A stretch of DNA of 64,000 nucleotides from Monodelphis domestica (taxonomy: Eukaryota > Chordata > Mammalia > Didelphimorphia > Didelphidae), in assembly GCF_027887165.1 (NCBI RefSeq), contig NC_077232.1, positions 1,781,662-1,845,661 on the forward strand, given 5' to 3'. The number at the start of each line of letters is the position of its first letter. Position 1 is the first letter of the stretch. The notes below the pieces were generated by a model, which was not told the origin of the DNA, searched no databases, and saw nothing but the letters and a program-made list of their open reading frames with translations. Positions 1-12,240 of the stretch are shown piece after piece. A program made the translations under genes and the position numbers.

Positions 1-715
1 TAAAAAGCCAAAATTAGATGTAAATTCAAAATCTGTCTGTCAATTTGTACAAGATTTAATGGCTATAAATAGTCATGTCAACAAAAGACATACTGTGGTT
101 CCAAGCCCATCCACATTATCTCCTCATATTTAACAGTAGTAGATTTGTGTTCAGCATTTTTCTCAGTACCCATTGATGAAGATTCCAGAAATATATTTGC
201 CTTCACCTGGAAAAGTTCCTATGGACATGGTGTCATTTGCACCAAGGGTACATGGAAACCCCACTATTTTCGCAGATTTTAACAAAATATTTAGAAAATA
301 TTAAGTTTAAAGAAAGCTGTTTGATACACTTTGTAGATGATTTGCTCTTGACCTCACCAAATGCCATAGCAGGCCAAGAAAATAGCAGACATCTTCATTT
401 GGAACTGAAATATGTAACTAAAATACCAGGGTGGTATGACTGGGTTATTCATTGGTTCAAGGAATGGGTCTAGATGGTTACTTTGAGCTAGTAATAGAAG
501 TCACACTGTTTTGGGAAAGCCAACAGAATGTAGGTGACAGTCTAACAGACCCACTCCAGACAGATATTCTACACTTGATCTTAGCCAAAAGGCCGAGAAG
601 CGATCCAGACAGATATTCTAATTTCACCCTACACCATATAAAATACTTAGGAATCTATCTGCCAAGACTAACAGAAGAATCTTGCTATCTCTTAGACACA
701 CTTTTGCATTTGTGA
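1..715 (+). mobile_element. ERV1 (gamma-like) pol fragment, reverse transcriptase region
   Basis: Translation gives pieces typical of gammaretrovirus-like reverse transcriptase: a VVDLCSAFF-like block near 130-160 and the catalytic FVDDLLLTSP block near 330-360. The fragment is a broken fossil with several disruptions and no LTR on its left within the window. It faces the opposite way from the ERV that starts at about 800. Its tail (403-510) shares about 100 bases with the leader of that ERV (5281-5386). Confidence 0.8.
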
Positions 716-1881
716 CACAAGAATATTGTCCACAGAATGCACCACTTTACTCTCCTTGAATTGTATACTTTTAAGATCTCTATTTAAAATTTTTTTAAAT
801 TGACTCTATGAATCTGTGAACCCTTGAGGTAAACGAGTCCAAGTCCATTTTGTCTTTTCCCACATGAAAGCAAAGATCTTTTGAAAATCCTCATTAATAG
901 CAATTGAGAAAAAAACTGAGGATAAGTCTGCCACAGTGAAATATCTTGCCTGGCTTGGAATGGAAGGAATTATAGCAGCTGCACTTGGTACAACAGGATG
1001 CGTCTTGATCACATAATCACTTGACAGCCTTTAATTATTGAATAAAAAGATATACAGGTCTGACATTCTCATCCAACTTTGTTTTTTTAATTGGAAAAAT
1101 AGGTGTGTTAAATTCTGAAAAGCAGGGAATGATAATCTCTTGTTGGATTAGGGATTCTATTGGTCTTATTCCCTCAATTGCTTCTTTAGTCAGGAGTTTT
1201 TGAGGTATCCAAGAAAATGGTCCTCCCTTCTTACCCTGACTGTTGTAGCTGATTTCAATAAACTCACATCTGTAGAAGATTTTGATCGAAGATCTTTAGG
1301 GACAGCCACAGATATTGGATAAATTGAACTTAAGTCACCTTCTGTACTCACTGAATCTATGAAAAGCATTGGAAAGGCTTTCAGAGATTCTTCTGGAAGA
1401 TGTATTGACATTTCTCCAGTGGGAGTCTAGTGGATAGTAGACCTTAGTTTACACAACAATTCAGAGATTTATTGGGCATTCTGGCATACAAGGAAATGCA
1501 TGTTCAACAGATAATGGAAATAAAGTAATAATTTTCGGTTGTAATTTAGCTACTCTTTGAGGTTTTCCAGTAGCTTCTATTACTCCCATTGTACCAACAG
1601 CTCTACAGTTCTCAGGAAAACTGCAAAACTGATTTATTGGCTCCCATATCAACCAGAACATCATATATCTGGCCTCCAATAGTCACAGTCACATGTGATT
1701 CTGTGCTATTTGGTGGTTGGAATGTCTCCAACACCTGAGCTAACACAGTAACATCAGTACAAAGCTCAGTCATTTCTTGTCCTTCCAAACACACATTTCC
1801 TTGAATTGCATGATATTCCCAGGATTTTGCATCTTTATCACCATCATCAGATATACTGTGAATCTTGAAATTTCTCAGACT

Positions 1882-2820
1882 TGTGAATGTTAAAAAATTC
1901 CCCACTGGAGAATTTTTTATTGGGACTATTCCCCATTTTAAACAGTGAAGCTACTTAGATCTAAAATGTGAGAACTCTACTTAGATAAAAAATGGGAAGA
2001 CCTCTACTCCACCCGTACTTAAGACTGCTTTAAGGGAGAAAACTCCTTGCTGAACAATGAAAAATACTTAAACCCATACTTAAGCCATGCCTATTTTTAG
2101 AATTAATACAAAGGGGTGCTAAGTACCTATAAAGGTCAGGCAACTTGTGAACTTACAAGGAGCAAAGAGGAAAAAACTTACTCAGAGATTCTAGCCTACT
2201 CAGGTGTGGATTACTAAATGGATTAGTCTACCCAGGTGTGAATTCAGAATGGGCTGTCCTTTGGAAAACATCTACTGTGATTGGTAGATGGAAGAACTTA
2301 GGGGAGGTGACATAGGAGAAAACCTCCTATATAAGAAAAGGACAGGCTGTGAGAAAGAGATCTCTGGAGCTCTCAAAAACAGTCTCTTGAGAGACAGGCT
2401 CTAAGGAGGTTGTTGAGAGAAGGACAATCTCTAAGGACGTCTCTCAAGGAAGGCTGACTGTCCCCCTGAATCCTCGCTTGAACAGATCTTATGGTGAGTG
2501 ATTAAGGACTGACTGATCTTTTCTTTTAGGGCTTAGGCCTAGGTTGGCCAAGGCTGCCTGGGCCAGCCTATTCTTTTCTCATTTATTTCCTTTTTTTCTC
2601 TCTCTTTCTTTGATTCCTCATTGTATTATTAATTAAATTATCTATAAAACCCAGTTGACTTGGGTATATTCATAATTGGGAATATTTCCCTGGCGACCAC
2701 CTTAAATATTTGATTTAAAAGAAGACACTGTGGTGAAAAACATATTTCCTGCGGTCACAATTTACTCACCCACTCTTTTATCTACTACAATTTAAGTCTT
2801 CAACCACTTTAACTCTTACA
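1882..2820 (+). mobile_element. LTR (family 1) inserted in an opposite-strand ERV
   Basis: The sequence begins TGTGAATG and ends CTTACA. It carries a TATA-like box (cctatataag near 2328) and the shared family core gtgattggtaga (near 2279). Its reverse complement aligns by eye with the LTRs at 5736, 25855, 30363, 43565 and 59868. It is probably a solo LTR. I did not find a matching short target duplication, so the exact ends are uncertain. Confidence 0.7.
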
Positions 2821-5735
2821 GTTTATGAGGCATATACCATTTAACTATCACAAAACCACTACTCTCATTGGTCCCTTTATTAACCTCTACCTTAGTTTCA
2901 TTGTTCTCATTTTCAATCATATTTTCCTCATCCATTTTATGGCCTTTATTATTTTCTATTATTACATAATCATTAGAATTTTCAACCAATTTTACATCAC
3001 AATTTTCTTTTTCCTCACATTATTAACATTACATTTCCATTGTATATTATATTATATACATATATATGTGTATATTATTATATAAATAATCACATTATTT
3101 ACAGATTCATTAACTTTATTCTCATTACATTCAATATCATTAACCTTAAATAGATTTTTTCCATTGATTCATCAAACATTTGGGAACTCCAGGTACATAA
3201 TGAACATGCCCCTTTGTTTTGATCTCCCTTATGATCACTAAGTACTAGATTATTTTGGTCTTGCTCCTGATTTCACCCAATCTTGCATTGTATTTAGATC
3301 TGGTGCTTGAGCTCCTTGGCAGCATGCATTAGAAGAATCATTTGAATTAATCTGTCCTTGATAATATTATTGTGCCATCCATTAAAATTTTGTCTCCATT
3401 GTTATTATTATTAATATTATACCCATTCCCCTATTCAGTTTCCTTGAGAACTGTTCCCTATAGCACCATCCTCTCACAAAAGGTCCAACACGATTACATA
3501 GATAACATCTCTGATCTCCAGATCTCTCTTCCCTAAAAACATACTGTTTTCTAGGTTGCACTGATTTTAATGCTGTAACAGATTTTACTTTAATTTCACT
3601 ATGTTTTGCTCTTCCATTGGCCTCTTTCAATTGTCTTCTCAAATCCTCAATTATAAAAATCCTTATCGCCATTTGCTTTAGCTTTATCAGCTGTAAATAC
3701 ATATGTAGCCTTCCTCTTTAGTTCTTCTGGACTCCTTAATTTCCAGTCTGCACAAGTATTTTTGAAAATTGTCTTTACTACAGAGCATGCATTATTAACA
3801 AATAACCATTTGATGTGTGCTCTCATTTCCTCTGCAAGCACCTCCAACCCTAGTTGTAATTCCGCTGTGTTAGACAGACTATCAAAAAAAAACTTGATGG
3901 TGAGTCTCCAATATCTTGTTTGATCTTTTCAAACCTAGACCATGCATCTGGATGCTTAGAATTTCTCTCCATTACTTCAGTCATAGACTCTCTTCCCTGC
4001 TTTAAATTCCTATAATTTGGTACTTACTTTAAATTTATATCATCGTCATATTGTTCAGGCCATGGTGTTAAAAGGTCATTATTTATCGTCTGTTCAATGA
4101 GCTGCTACCTTTCTGTTTTTGTAAGCAATTTCTCCATAAGTAAAAAGAAATCTGCATAGTCTGGATCATTTATTCTAACAGCTCTTTAAAATTCTCTTAA
4201 TACTTTCTTTGGTTCATCAAAAATTTTAAGTGTTCTATGCTTAATGGCTTCCAATTCAGGTGTATATAATTGCTTATGACATTTAAGATGTACAATTCCA
4301 TGCACTGGAGAAATGAAAGACATTTCTCTTAAAGGGAACAAGGAAGCAGGATTTTTGTTAAGTTCCTCTGTTTCCCTTTCCAATCTATTTGGAGTTTTTG
4401 CTTTTATATCACTTCCCTCTGAATTTTCAACACCTAGAAAAGCAACATTCTTATAGTAAAAACCAATATTTTTACCATTAACATTATTATTCTCCAGATT
4501 TTCATTAAAACATTTCCCATCATTTCCAGTTTTGCTTCCATTAACAGCATCATTTGTTTCATCCCTGAATCCCTGAATATCCAAGTAAGCACACTCTTGA
4601 TTTTACTTAGACACAATAATAATACATCTTTATTTATACACAGTTGTAAAAGCCATGAAAGGAATTGGTAAATAGGAACATACACGTTGCATTGATAGTC
4701 TCATAAAAGATCTTGAAAAATCACAACCAAGCAATGTATAACAATATCCTGGAGATACTTGAAACACCAGATATGGTATCCACATTAAATAATTATAGAA
4801 CATTTCCATTATTCCCTGTACCATGTTGACAACCATACAAGAATAATGAGGAAACAACAGTTGATGTAGGAAGGTTTGGGTAAAATTAGAAGCCACAGTG
4901 AGAAAGTAAACCTGTGCTTAAGATCTTTTAAATCACTACTCTAGTACTAGAAAATGAACAGAAGTGCTAGCCTTTTAACAGACAGGTGTCAATCAGCTGA
5001 ACTGGTGAATTTCAGCACTTGCACAGCAGTTGGTGAGATGGACAGCCGACTGTTTCAAGGCTGTGTGACTATAGTGCTGAACTGAACAGCTGTCTTGGTT
5101 GTAACTTGACTGACAACTGTATTCTCAAGCAGCCAGGTGCTCCTTTGATTGACATCTCCTGAAAGTTCAACAGCTTGTCAATTCCTTTTCCCTACTGAAA
5201 CTCAATAACACTAAAGGTCACTCAAACCCAAGGATACAGCCTTACCCAAAACTACCCTAGGTTCACCCTTTTTGGCTCAGCCAACTGAAATATGTAACTA
5301 AAATACCAGGTGGTATGAGTGTGTGATTGGTGGGTTCAGGGGATGGGTTTAGATGGTTAATTAGGGCCAGTAACAGAAGTCACACTTTAACAAACACAGG
5401 AATTGAACCTATTTTTCACAGACAGATGACTCGGATGGTTCAGGAAGCTCAGTAGATGTATCAATCAGCCAGCAGGAAACAGGATAAAACAGGTACAGGT
5501 AGGATGGAAAGATATGGTTGGACAAAAGCCACAGAGAAAAAGTCAATTTCCTTAGGTCCACCCCAGAGAAAGACTAAGGTCTAAACCCAGTAACTGTCTC
5601 CCCTTCTCCTGTTCATTCGATAACCTTTCCCTACCTCTACATCTATTCTTTGCAGATCCTGCTCATATACTCAAATCCTCTCCTTCCTTATAACAGTTCC
5701 CCCATTTGCACAATGTTTTGGTATTTGTGCACCAA

Positions 5736-6428
5736 TGTAAAGATAATTTTAGGGTTGTGACTTAATATCAAAATTAATTGGTTGCCAAGGGAAAATCCCA
5801 AAATAAAATACCCGTCAGTCTGGAAATTTATGGTAATTTTAATTAATATAGAGGGATGGATTTAAGGAGAAAGGGAAGAGGGTATAGGATTTCTCCTGCT
5901 TGGCCTGTGCCAGAGGAGGTCAAAATCTCCACCACTAGGTCTCTTAAGGAGATTAGAGGCTTTTAAGAGGATAAAGTTTGGCAAATAAAGGAGGAAAAAC
6001 TTAGAAACTTACCACGCACTGCCACCAGCCACCCCTCTGCCACAAAAAGGTATCCAAGAAAGGAAGAGACGCCAAATATATAGACCTTTCCTCTTGTGTC
6101 TCCTCTAAATTTTCACGTCTACCAATCACATCAAAGGCTTTTCTCCAGGACTGCCCATTCTTTAGTTCTCATCTTCTTTGATTAGATTATATCTTGAGTT
6201 ACATAACACTTTTTGTTAATTTCACCTTTTGTTAGTTACTTACTTAACCTTTTTGTGATTAATTTACCTTTTATAGTTACTTAACACCTTTTTGTAGTAT
6301 GATCTAAAAATAGACTTAGCTTAAACTTCTAGCTACAAAGAGTACCTTCATTGTTCATTCAGGAGATTACAACTTTTTCTTCCCCATAAAGTAAGATTTA
6401 AGTAGGGCGGAGTAATCTAAATTCCACA
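5736..6428 (-). mobile_element. LTR (family 1), 5' LTR of the 0.8-6.4 kb ERV
   Basis: On the minus strand this has the family order: the aacaatgaaggtac block, the gtgattggtaga block, a TATA-like ctatatattt, and an end near TTTACATTGG. It lies directly upstream of leader and gag sequence on the same strand, so it is read as a 5' LTR. The ends are known only to within a few bases. Confidence 0.65.
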
Positions 6429-6811
6429 CTAACAAAGTTATATCCCAACTAAACCAAAATTCTTACCCAAAATAATAAACAGCCTACACTCACGTATCTT
6501 AATTATCTAATAATACCTTATTCTAGGGATTGAAATCAAGGAAAGGAAAAAGAGAAAAAATATACAATTAACAGTTACAAAGTTCAAAGTATGAAGTAAA
6601 CATGCTAAAGCAGAATAAACAGAAAATATCAAAATAGAAATATAAACCCAAAACTTCGTGTCAACATTAAAACTATAAAAATTCTACTCTTACAAAATTA
6701 TACAGAAAGATTCTATTACTATAGTAATGCATGAATTGAAAACTTAGAAAATTTTGAAAAAGTACAATAAATACAACATTGCATATTGCCCTTATATTTT
6801 TTATTTTTTTA
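6429..6811. other. AT-rich intergenic DNA, nothing recognised
   Basis: A-rich sequence without coding signal. I see no repeat family here before the SINE that follows. Confidence 0.5.
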
Positions 6812-6934
6812 AATGCAATGGGGGTTAAGTGACTTGCCTAGTATCACACAGCAGGGCATTATCCAAGACCAAATTTGAACCTAGGACCTCCTGTCACTAG
6901 GCCTCTCAATCCACTGAGCTACCCTGCTGCCCTC
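6812..6934 (-). mobile_element. tRNA-derived marsupial SINE, 5' part
   Basis: The reverse complement starts near gggcagcagggtagctcagt, then reads 'gattgagaggcc' and 'aggaggtcctaggttcaaat', the A-box/B-box-containing head of the common marsupial SINE also seen at 49180 and 56806. The copy is old and lacks the 3' tail. Confidence 0.8.
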
Positions 6935-7179
6935 ACACTGGTTTTTTTATGTCCACTTTTTGCCTCACTATCTGTCTCTGGTGTCTACTTACTTTCATTG
7001 TGGTCTGGTTAATCCCTACAAATCTCTGGCAAAAGGACCTCCAGTTCCCCAGGTAACTTGGAGAAAGGGATTAAGAATTCCTTTTACATACCCAAGGAAA
7101 TAGTACATAAAGCAGTTTATGTTCTGACAGTGGAGCAAAGGTGATATGGTTATGGATGTGGATGTGTAACTATCTTTTG

Positions 7180-7195
7180 TGTGTATTTCTTTCAG
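7180..7195 (+). promoter_or_regulatory. Splice acceptor of the ZNF terminal exon
   Basis: The run gtgtatttctttcag ends at 7195 and is followed by aagacgagatcag. The reading frame then enters residues of the kind that follow KRAB boxes. This is a good polypyrimidine tract plus AG, so the residues upstream of it in the open frame are intronic, not protein. Confidence 0.65.
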
Positions 7196-9072
7196 AAGAC
7201 GAGATCAGACCTGAAATGGAAGTGATACCAAAAGATATGAACCTTTCTTTGGAATATAGCGACCAACAAAGATTCATGAGTGGTGATCTAGATAAATTAC
7301 CTTGGAGAGAATTCTGTGTCGATGTTCAAAATTCATTCCTTACTGAACATCAAAGAATGCATATTGAGAAAAAATCTAATGAATGTAATCAGTGTGGAAA
7401 GACTTTTATGCACAGGGCCAGTCTTGCTGGACACTGGAGAATCCACATTGGGGAGAAATCTTGTGAATGTAAGCAATGTGGAAAGACATTCAGTCAGAGA
7501 TCCCACCTTGATACACATCAAAGAATCCACAGTGGGGAGAAGCATTATGAATGCAAGCAGTGTGAAAAGACATTCAGACATAGCTGTTCTTTTGCTATAC
7601 ATCAAAGAATGCACAGTAGAGAGAAACCTTATAAGTGCAATCAATGTGGAAAGACATTCAGTCAGAAATCCCACCTTGATACACATCAAAGAATCCACAG
7701 TGGGGAGAAGCCTTATGAGTGCAATCAGTGTGAAAAGACATTCAGTCAGAGATCCCACCTTGATACACATCAGAGTATCCATAGTGGGGAGAAGCCTTAT
7801 AAATGCAAGCAGTGTGGAAAGACATTCAGACTTAGTTTTTCTTTTGCTATACATCAAAGGACCCACAGTGGGGAGAAACCTTATGAGTGCAATCAGTGTG
7901 GAAAAACATTCAGTCAGAGATCCCACCTTGATACACATCAGAGAATCCATAGTGGGGAGAAACCTTATGAATGCAAGCAATGTGAAAAGACATTCAGTCA
8001 GAAATCTGACCTTAATAAACACCAGAGCGTCCATAGTGGGGAGAAACCTTATGCATGCAAGCAATGTAGAAAGACATTCAGTCAGAGATCCCACCTTGAT
8101 ACACATCAGAGAATCCACAGTGGGGAGAAACCTTATGAATGCAGGCAGTGTGGAAAGACGTTCAGGCAGAGCTCCAGTATTGCAGTACATCAGAGAATCC
8201 ACAGTGGGGAGAAACCTTATGGATGCAATCAATGTGGAAAGACATTCAGTCAGAAATCTGACCTTGATACACATCAGAGAATCCACAGTGGGGAGAAACC
8301 TTATGAATGCAAGCAGTGTCAGAAGACATTCAGGCAGGGCTCCAGTCTTGCTGTACATCAGAGAATCCATAGTGGGGAGAAACCTTACAAATGCAAGCAG
8401 TGTGGAAAGACATTTAGTCAGAGATCTCACCTTAATACACATCAGAGAATCCACAGTGGGGAGAAACCTTATGAATGCAACCAGTGTGGAAAGACATTCA
8501 GTCAGAGCTCTAGTCTTGCTGTACATCAGAGAATCCACAGTGGGGAGAAACCTTATGAGTGCAACCAGTGTGGAAAGACATTCACTAGGAAATCTGACCT
8601 TGATACACATCAGAGAATTCACAGTGGGGAGAAACCTTATGAATGCAAGCAGTGTGGAAAGACATTCAGTCAGAGCTCCAGTCTTGCTGTACATCAGAGA
8701 ATCCACAGTTTGGAGAAACCTTATGAGTGCAACCAGTGTGGAAAGACATTCATACAGAGCTCTTACCTTGCTATACATCAAAGAATCCACAGTGGGGAGA
8801 AGCCTCATGAATGCAAGCAATGTGGAAAGGCATTCAGTCATAGATCCCACCTTAATACACATCAAAGAATCCACAGTGGGGAGAAACCTTATGAATGCAA
8901 GCAGTGTGGAAAGACATTCAGTTGTAGCTCCAATTTTGCTGTACATCAGAGAAACCACAGTGGGGAGAAACCTTATGAGTGCAAGCAATGTGGAAAGACA
9001 TTCCGACAGAGATCCCACCTTGGTAAACATCAGAGAATCCATAGTAGGGAGAAACCTTATGAATGCAAGTAG
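7196..9072 (+). CDS. C2H2 zinc-finger protein, terminal coding exon with 20 fingers (probable KRAB-ZNF)
   Basis: The exon encodes about 60 residues of spacer ([13 protein letters not shown]...), one degenerate finger that keeps only its histidines (HQRMH), and then 20 complete fingers of the C-x2-C-x12-H-x3-H type joined by HSGEKP linkers (HTGEKP is usual). The family binds DNA in the nucleus, and KRAB members recruit TRIM28-type repression; the KRAB exons would lie upstream and were not found here. Fingers mostly alternate between a type with helix SQRSHLDT (Q, S, H, T at -1, 2, 3, 6) and a type with helix xQSSSLAV (Q, S, S, V), suggesting growth by two-finger (168 bp) duplications. The stop (9070-9072) falls after YECK, the first residues of a 21st finger whose decayed continuation can be read just beyond. 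The phase-1 acceptor at 7195 sets the exon start. The long open frames on the other strand and in frame 2 are by-products of the repeats. The frame has no internal stop, so the gene may be functional. Confidence 0.85.
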
Positions 9073-9180
9073 TTTTGAGAGACATTAATTTGGTGCTTTT
9101 ATCTTTCTCAACAATAGATAAATCACTATCCTGAGGAATTCTAAGAATGCAAATGTTAAATCAATACCCTTAATATGTCC
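9073..9180 (+). other. 3' flank of the ZNF exon with decayed finger 21
   Basis: The first ~25 bases still resemble a finger start (gagagacatt against the usual gaaagacatt). The rest shows no feature I can name, and no clear polyadenylation signal was found. Confidence 0.4.
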
Positions 9181-9720
9181 TGTGTGAAGTTGGTGGAGAA
9201 GATTTCTATGAAAATCAGAACTGAGAGTCAGTGAGCTAGAGCTGAATATTCTATTACAAGGGAGACCAGGACTGAGGGGATTAGGTAGGCGGCCATCTTA
9301 AAGGAAGTGGGGGAGGACAGTTGATCAGTAAAGAGAGAAAGGAAGCATCCATGGTCAGTTAAATGCCTTTTGCCTCTGAAATCTCTTGAAAACAAGAGGT
9401 CTTTCTGAGGCAAGGGGCTACTTCCATCTGGGCTTCTATAGAAAATTGAATGAGTGCTGCCTGTCTGTTGTTTTAAGAAGTTAGGGAGTTCAAGGACATT
9501 TTATAGACTAAGAAATTAGGCCTGGAATGCCAAGCAGAATCTGCATTGAGAATATGTTGTTTAGGGAATGTTAAGAAGTATTAGGAAGTTCTGGTATATT
9601 TACATGGTATAGAATTAGCAATCTCCTTACTCTCCTCTCTACCTGTATTTCTTAAATTAAAGAAAGTTTCTGTTAAACTGCTTGCCTCACTTTGTTGATA
9701 TCCTTAATTTAACCCTTACA
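9181..9720 (+). mobile_element. Probable LTR, 5' of ERV gag remains
   Basis: The block ends with taacccttaca, like other LTR ends in this window, and is followed within about 160 bases by gag-like sequence on the same strand. It has TG near 9181. No matching target duplication was found, so the start is uncertain. Confidence 0.4.
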
Positions 9721-9869
9721 GTGTTAGTGCTACAGTGTTACAGAGCCAGTTAAGAATTTGATTAACATGTTAATAACCTGTTCCTAGACTATCATAGGCA
9801 ATTCAATATGATGTTAAACATTATGGCTCATGTAGTGAAGGAGGAGTTTCCAGGCTAACTCAAGCAATT

Positions 9870-10720
9870 CCCACTCCCTGAGAGTATTGATGTGGTACAA
9901 CTCCCAGTTTCCATTTTTTTCAGGTTATCATTTGAGGGAGTATTTTTCTGATGTACCAAATTTACCAAATAATTTACCTAGTTCTCTCACAAGAAACAAT
10001 GTAGAGAAAGATCAATTTTCACTCAATTTGCATACCTTGAAGATTGCATCTCTCAAACACCCCATTTTTTAGAGGAGTTGTCAGTAAAAAGGGAGAAAGA
10101 TAAGATTATCTTGCTTACTAGTGAGGTTTGGGAAAGAGGAGCAGTTTATTGGCTTCCAAAAGATGGAAAATGTGATCTTAACATTGAAGCTAAACACTAG
10201 TTTGTGTCAGGCTAGGGAATCAGTACTCAAAGCCATTAGGGCATGTTCTGACAGATCAGGTAGCTGGAAAAGGTTTGACAAACTCAGACAAGAGAATGAT
10301 GAAAATCCTTCCCAAGTCATGGACAGACTGGGAGAACTGGGAGATATACAGACCTAGATTTGACCAGAGAAAAGGATGTTAGACAGTTGAGAAGGCAGAT
10401 TGTGAAAAACTTGCAAGGTGGACAAGGACTATTTCAAAACCAGGTTTCCTAGCTGTCTGAATGTGGACCTTGATGAATTGAGAGCAGCAGTATATGTGTA
10501 TAATGAGCATAAAAAGAAAGATGACAATGATAGTGATTTAGTGGGAGCATTAAGAAAGGAGATAAAAGAAAGGGAAAACTTTTAAAAAGAGATACAATTT
10601 GGGGTAGCTATGGCCCCTTTGGAAGAATCTACAAACCAAAAACCAACATGTTACTTATGTGAAAAGGGGGACATTTAATGTTAAATTTTAGAAGTTGGGC
10701 TCAAGTATTTAGCAATGTTA
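9870..10720 (+). mobile_element. ERV1 gag remnant (capsid and nucleocapsid region)
   Basis: Translated pieces read like gammaretroviral capsid C-terminus (RQENDENPSQVMDRL near 10290), then a charged stretch, then CYLCEKGD near 10650, a zinc-knuckle start. It is a broken fossil with several disruptions. It stops where L1 5'UTR-like sequence begins. Confidence 0.65.
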
Positions 10721-10724
10721 CACT

Positions 10725-11270
10725 TCTGGGTAAATATGGTGGTAGTCTAGATGTAGGATTCTTCCCCTCCTCACCATCTACTGATACAGACTACTTCAAA
10801 AGTCCCAAAAAACCAAATTCAAATGGATGAAGGGACTTTACAGTAGAGTGCAGCATTAAAAGTAAGTGGGATTTGGGCATTTCCACATTATAAGGGAGTG
10901 AGAAAGCTTCCACCAAAGTGCAAGGTGATCAACCCTTCCCCACCTCACCTACAGAGCCACCATGATCTAGAATCAGTGAGTGAGTGAGGGGCATCTCTAC
11001 AGTGAATGAGGGCTACCCCTAGGTCCTTGGCAGCTCAAACCACCAAAGACCTACCCCTGAGAGCAGCTAGATCTGAGACCCCAGCAAACTGAAGAGCCCA
11101 GACCTTGGGCACTCACAGGGAGATAGCACAGATAAGGGCAGTAAACAGTAGTAGCTGCAGAGACTCGAGAACTGGCCTCAGGCAAAAACTGTACTCCTTA
11201 GCTCCATACACAGAGAGCCTGCCCTCCTCGCTCCGATTTCTGATAGGAAAGGGAAGGAAAAACAACCATA
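10725..11270 (+). mobile_element. L1 5'UTR
   Basis: The unit starts aatatggtggtag, comparable with the aagatggcggtgtag start at 19740, and is rich in 'ctgagaccccagcaaactgaagagc' style L1 leader sequence. It leads directly into the ORF1 start at 11271. Confidence 0.65.
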
Positions 11271-12240
11271 GTGATGGCAAACATTGCCCCAGAAAATCAA
11301 CTCCCCAATACCAAGAAAAATAAGAAGGTTTTGACCCTGGAAATTTTATGGAGGCAAAATTCAGATAACAAAGGAAATAGCAGAAAAGGACATACAAACA
11401 AATGCATCCAAACCTTCCAAAAAAAAAAATATGGAAATTGGCCAGAAGCTCTCAAAGAATTTAAGTCAGAGCTTATTAAGATAGAAGGATTCTAGCAAGA
11501 AAAGTGGGAAATATTTCAAAAGGAAAATAACAAGGGACAGAAATGTCCAACTGGAGAAACAGCTAGAAGCTACAAAAAGCAGGATAGACCAAAGTGAAAA
11601 GGAAAACCAGTCTTTAAAGACCAGAACTAGGCAACTGGAAGCCAATGATCTTGCAAAACAGCAAGAATTAGTAAAGCAAAGTAAAAAAACTCACAAAATA
11701 GAAGAAAACAAAATATCTCACTGACAAGATGACACATGGGGACAACTGATCATAAGGAGACAATTTGAGAACCATTGGTCTACCTGAAAACCCAGAAATA
11801 GAAATCTTGATATCATATTACAAGAAATTATCCAGGAAAACTGCCCTGTTCTTGAACAAGGGGTCAAGATAGACATTGAAAGAGTTCATAGAACATCCTC
11901 TACACTAAATCCTCAAAAGGCAACTCCAAGGAATGTAATTGCTAAATTCAAGAGCTTTCAAGCTAAGGAGAAAACTCTATAAGAAGCTAAATAGAGACAA
12001 TTCAGATATCAAGGAGCATCAATCAGAATTACACAAGATCTGGCAGCTTCCACACTAAAGCACCACAAGGCTTGGAATATGATATTCAGAAAGGCAAGAG
12101 AATTGAGTCTTAAACCAAGGATCACCTACATCAAAACTGACTATATATTTCCAGGGGAAAGTATGGGCATTCAGCAAAATAGAAAATTTTCCAATTATTT
12201 GTAAAGAAAAGACCAGAGCTAAGTGGAAAATTTGATATCC
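11271..12240 (+). pseudogene. L1 ORF1 (RNA-binding chaperone), degenerate
   Basis: The first frame opens MMANIAPENQLPNTKKNKK and runs 74 codons. Later frames carry a coiled-coil-like region, then the RRM/CTD signature of L1 ORF1p: ENCPVLEQGVKIDIERVHR (about 11840), a 'RNVIAKFKSFQAKEK' block (about 11930), 'QDLAASTLKHHKAWN' (about 12040) and 'ITYIKTDYIFPG' (about 12125). ORF1p binds L1 RNA as a trimer in the cytoplasm. This copy carries stops (for example tag at 11493-11495) and frame changes and cannot make the full protein. Confidence 0.8.

Larger units (their letters stand above)
800..6428 (-). mobile_element. ERV1 provirus remnant: 5' LTR, leader, gag, protease, start of RT; another LTR nested inside
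   Basis: Reading the minus strand from right to left there is an LTR (about 6428-5736), an untranslated leader (5735-4900), gag-like sequence (about 4900-3380) with a zinc-knuckle-like CYLC block, protease (about 1880-1460, with the block LVDMGANKSVL, a variant of the usual DTGA) and the pro-RT linker and first RT blocks (1411-806). The family is ERV1/gamma-like. It is broken many times and has no recognisable integrase, env or 3' LTR here. A plus-strand LTR at about 1882-2820 interrupts it between gag and protease. Confidence 0.75.

Noticed and set aside
7316-9088. 590-codon plus-strand frame and 569-codon minus-strand frame across the ZNF
   Set aside because: Both follow from the 84-bp repeat of the zinc-finger array and have no known domain; the C2H2 frame explains the sequence.
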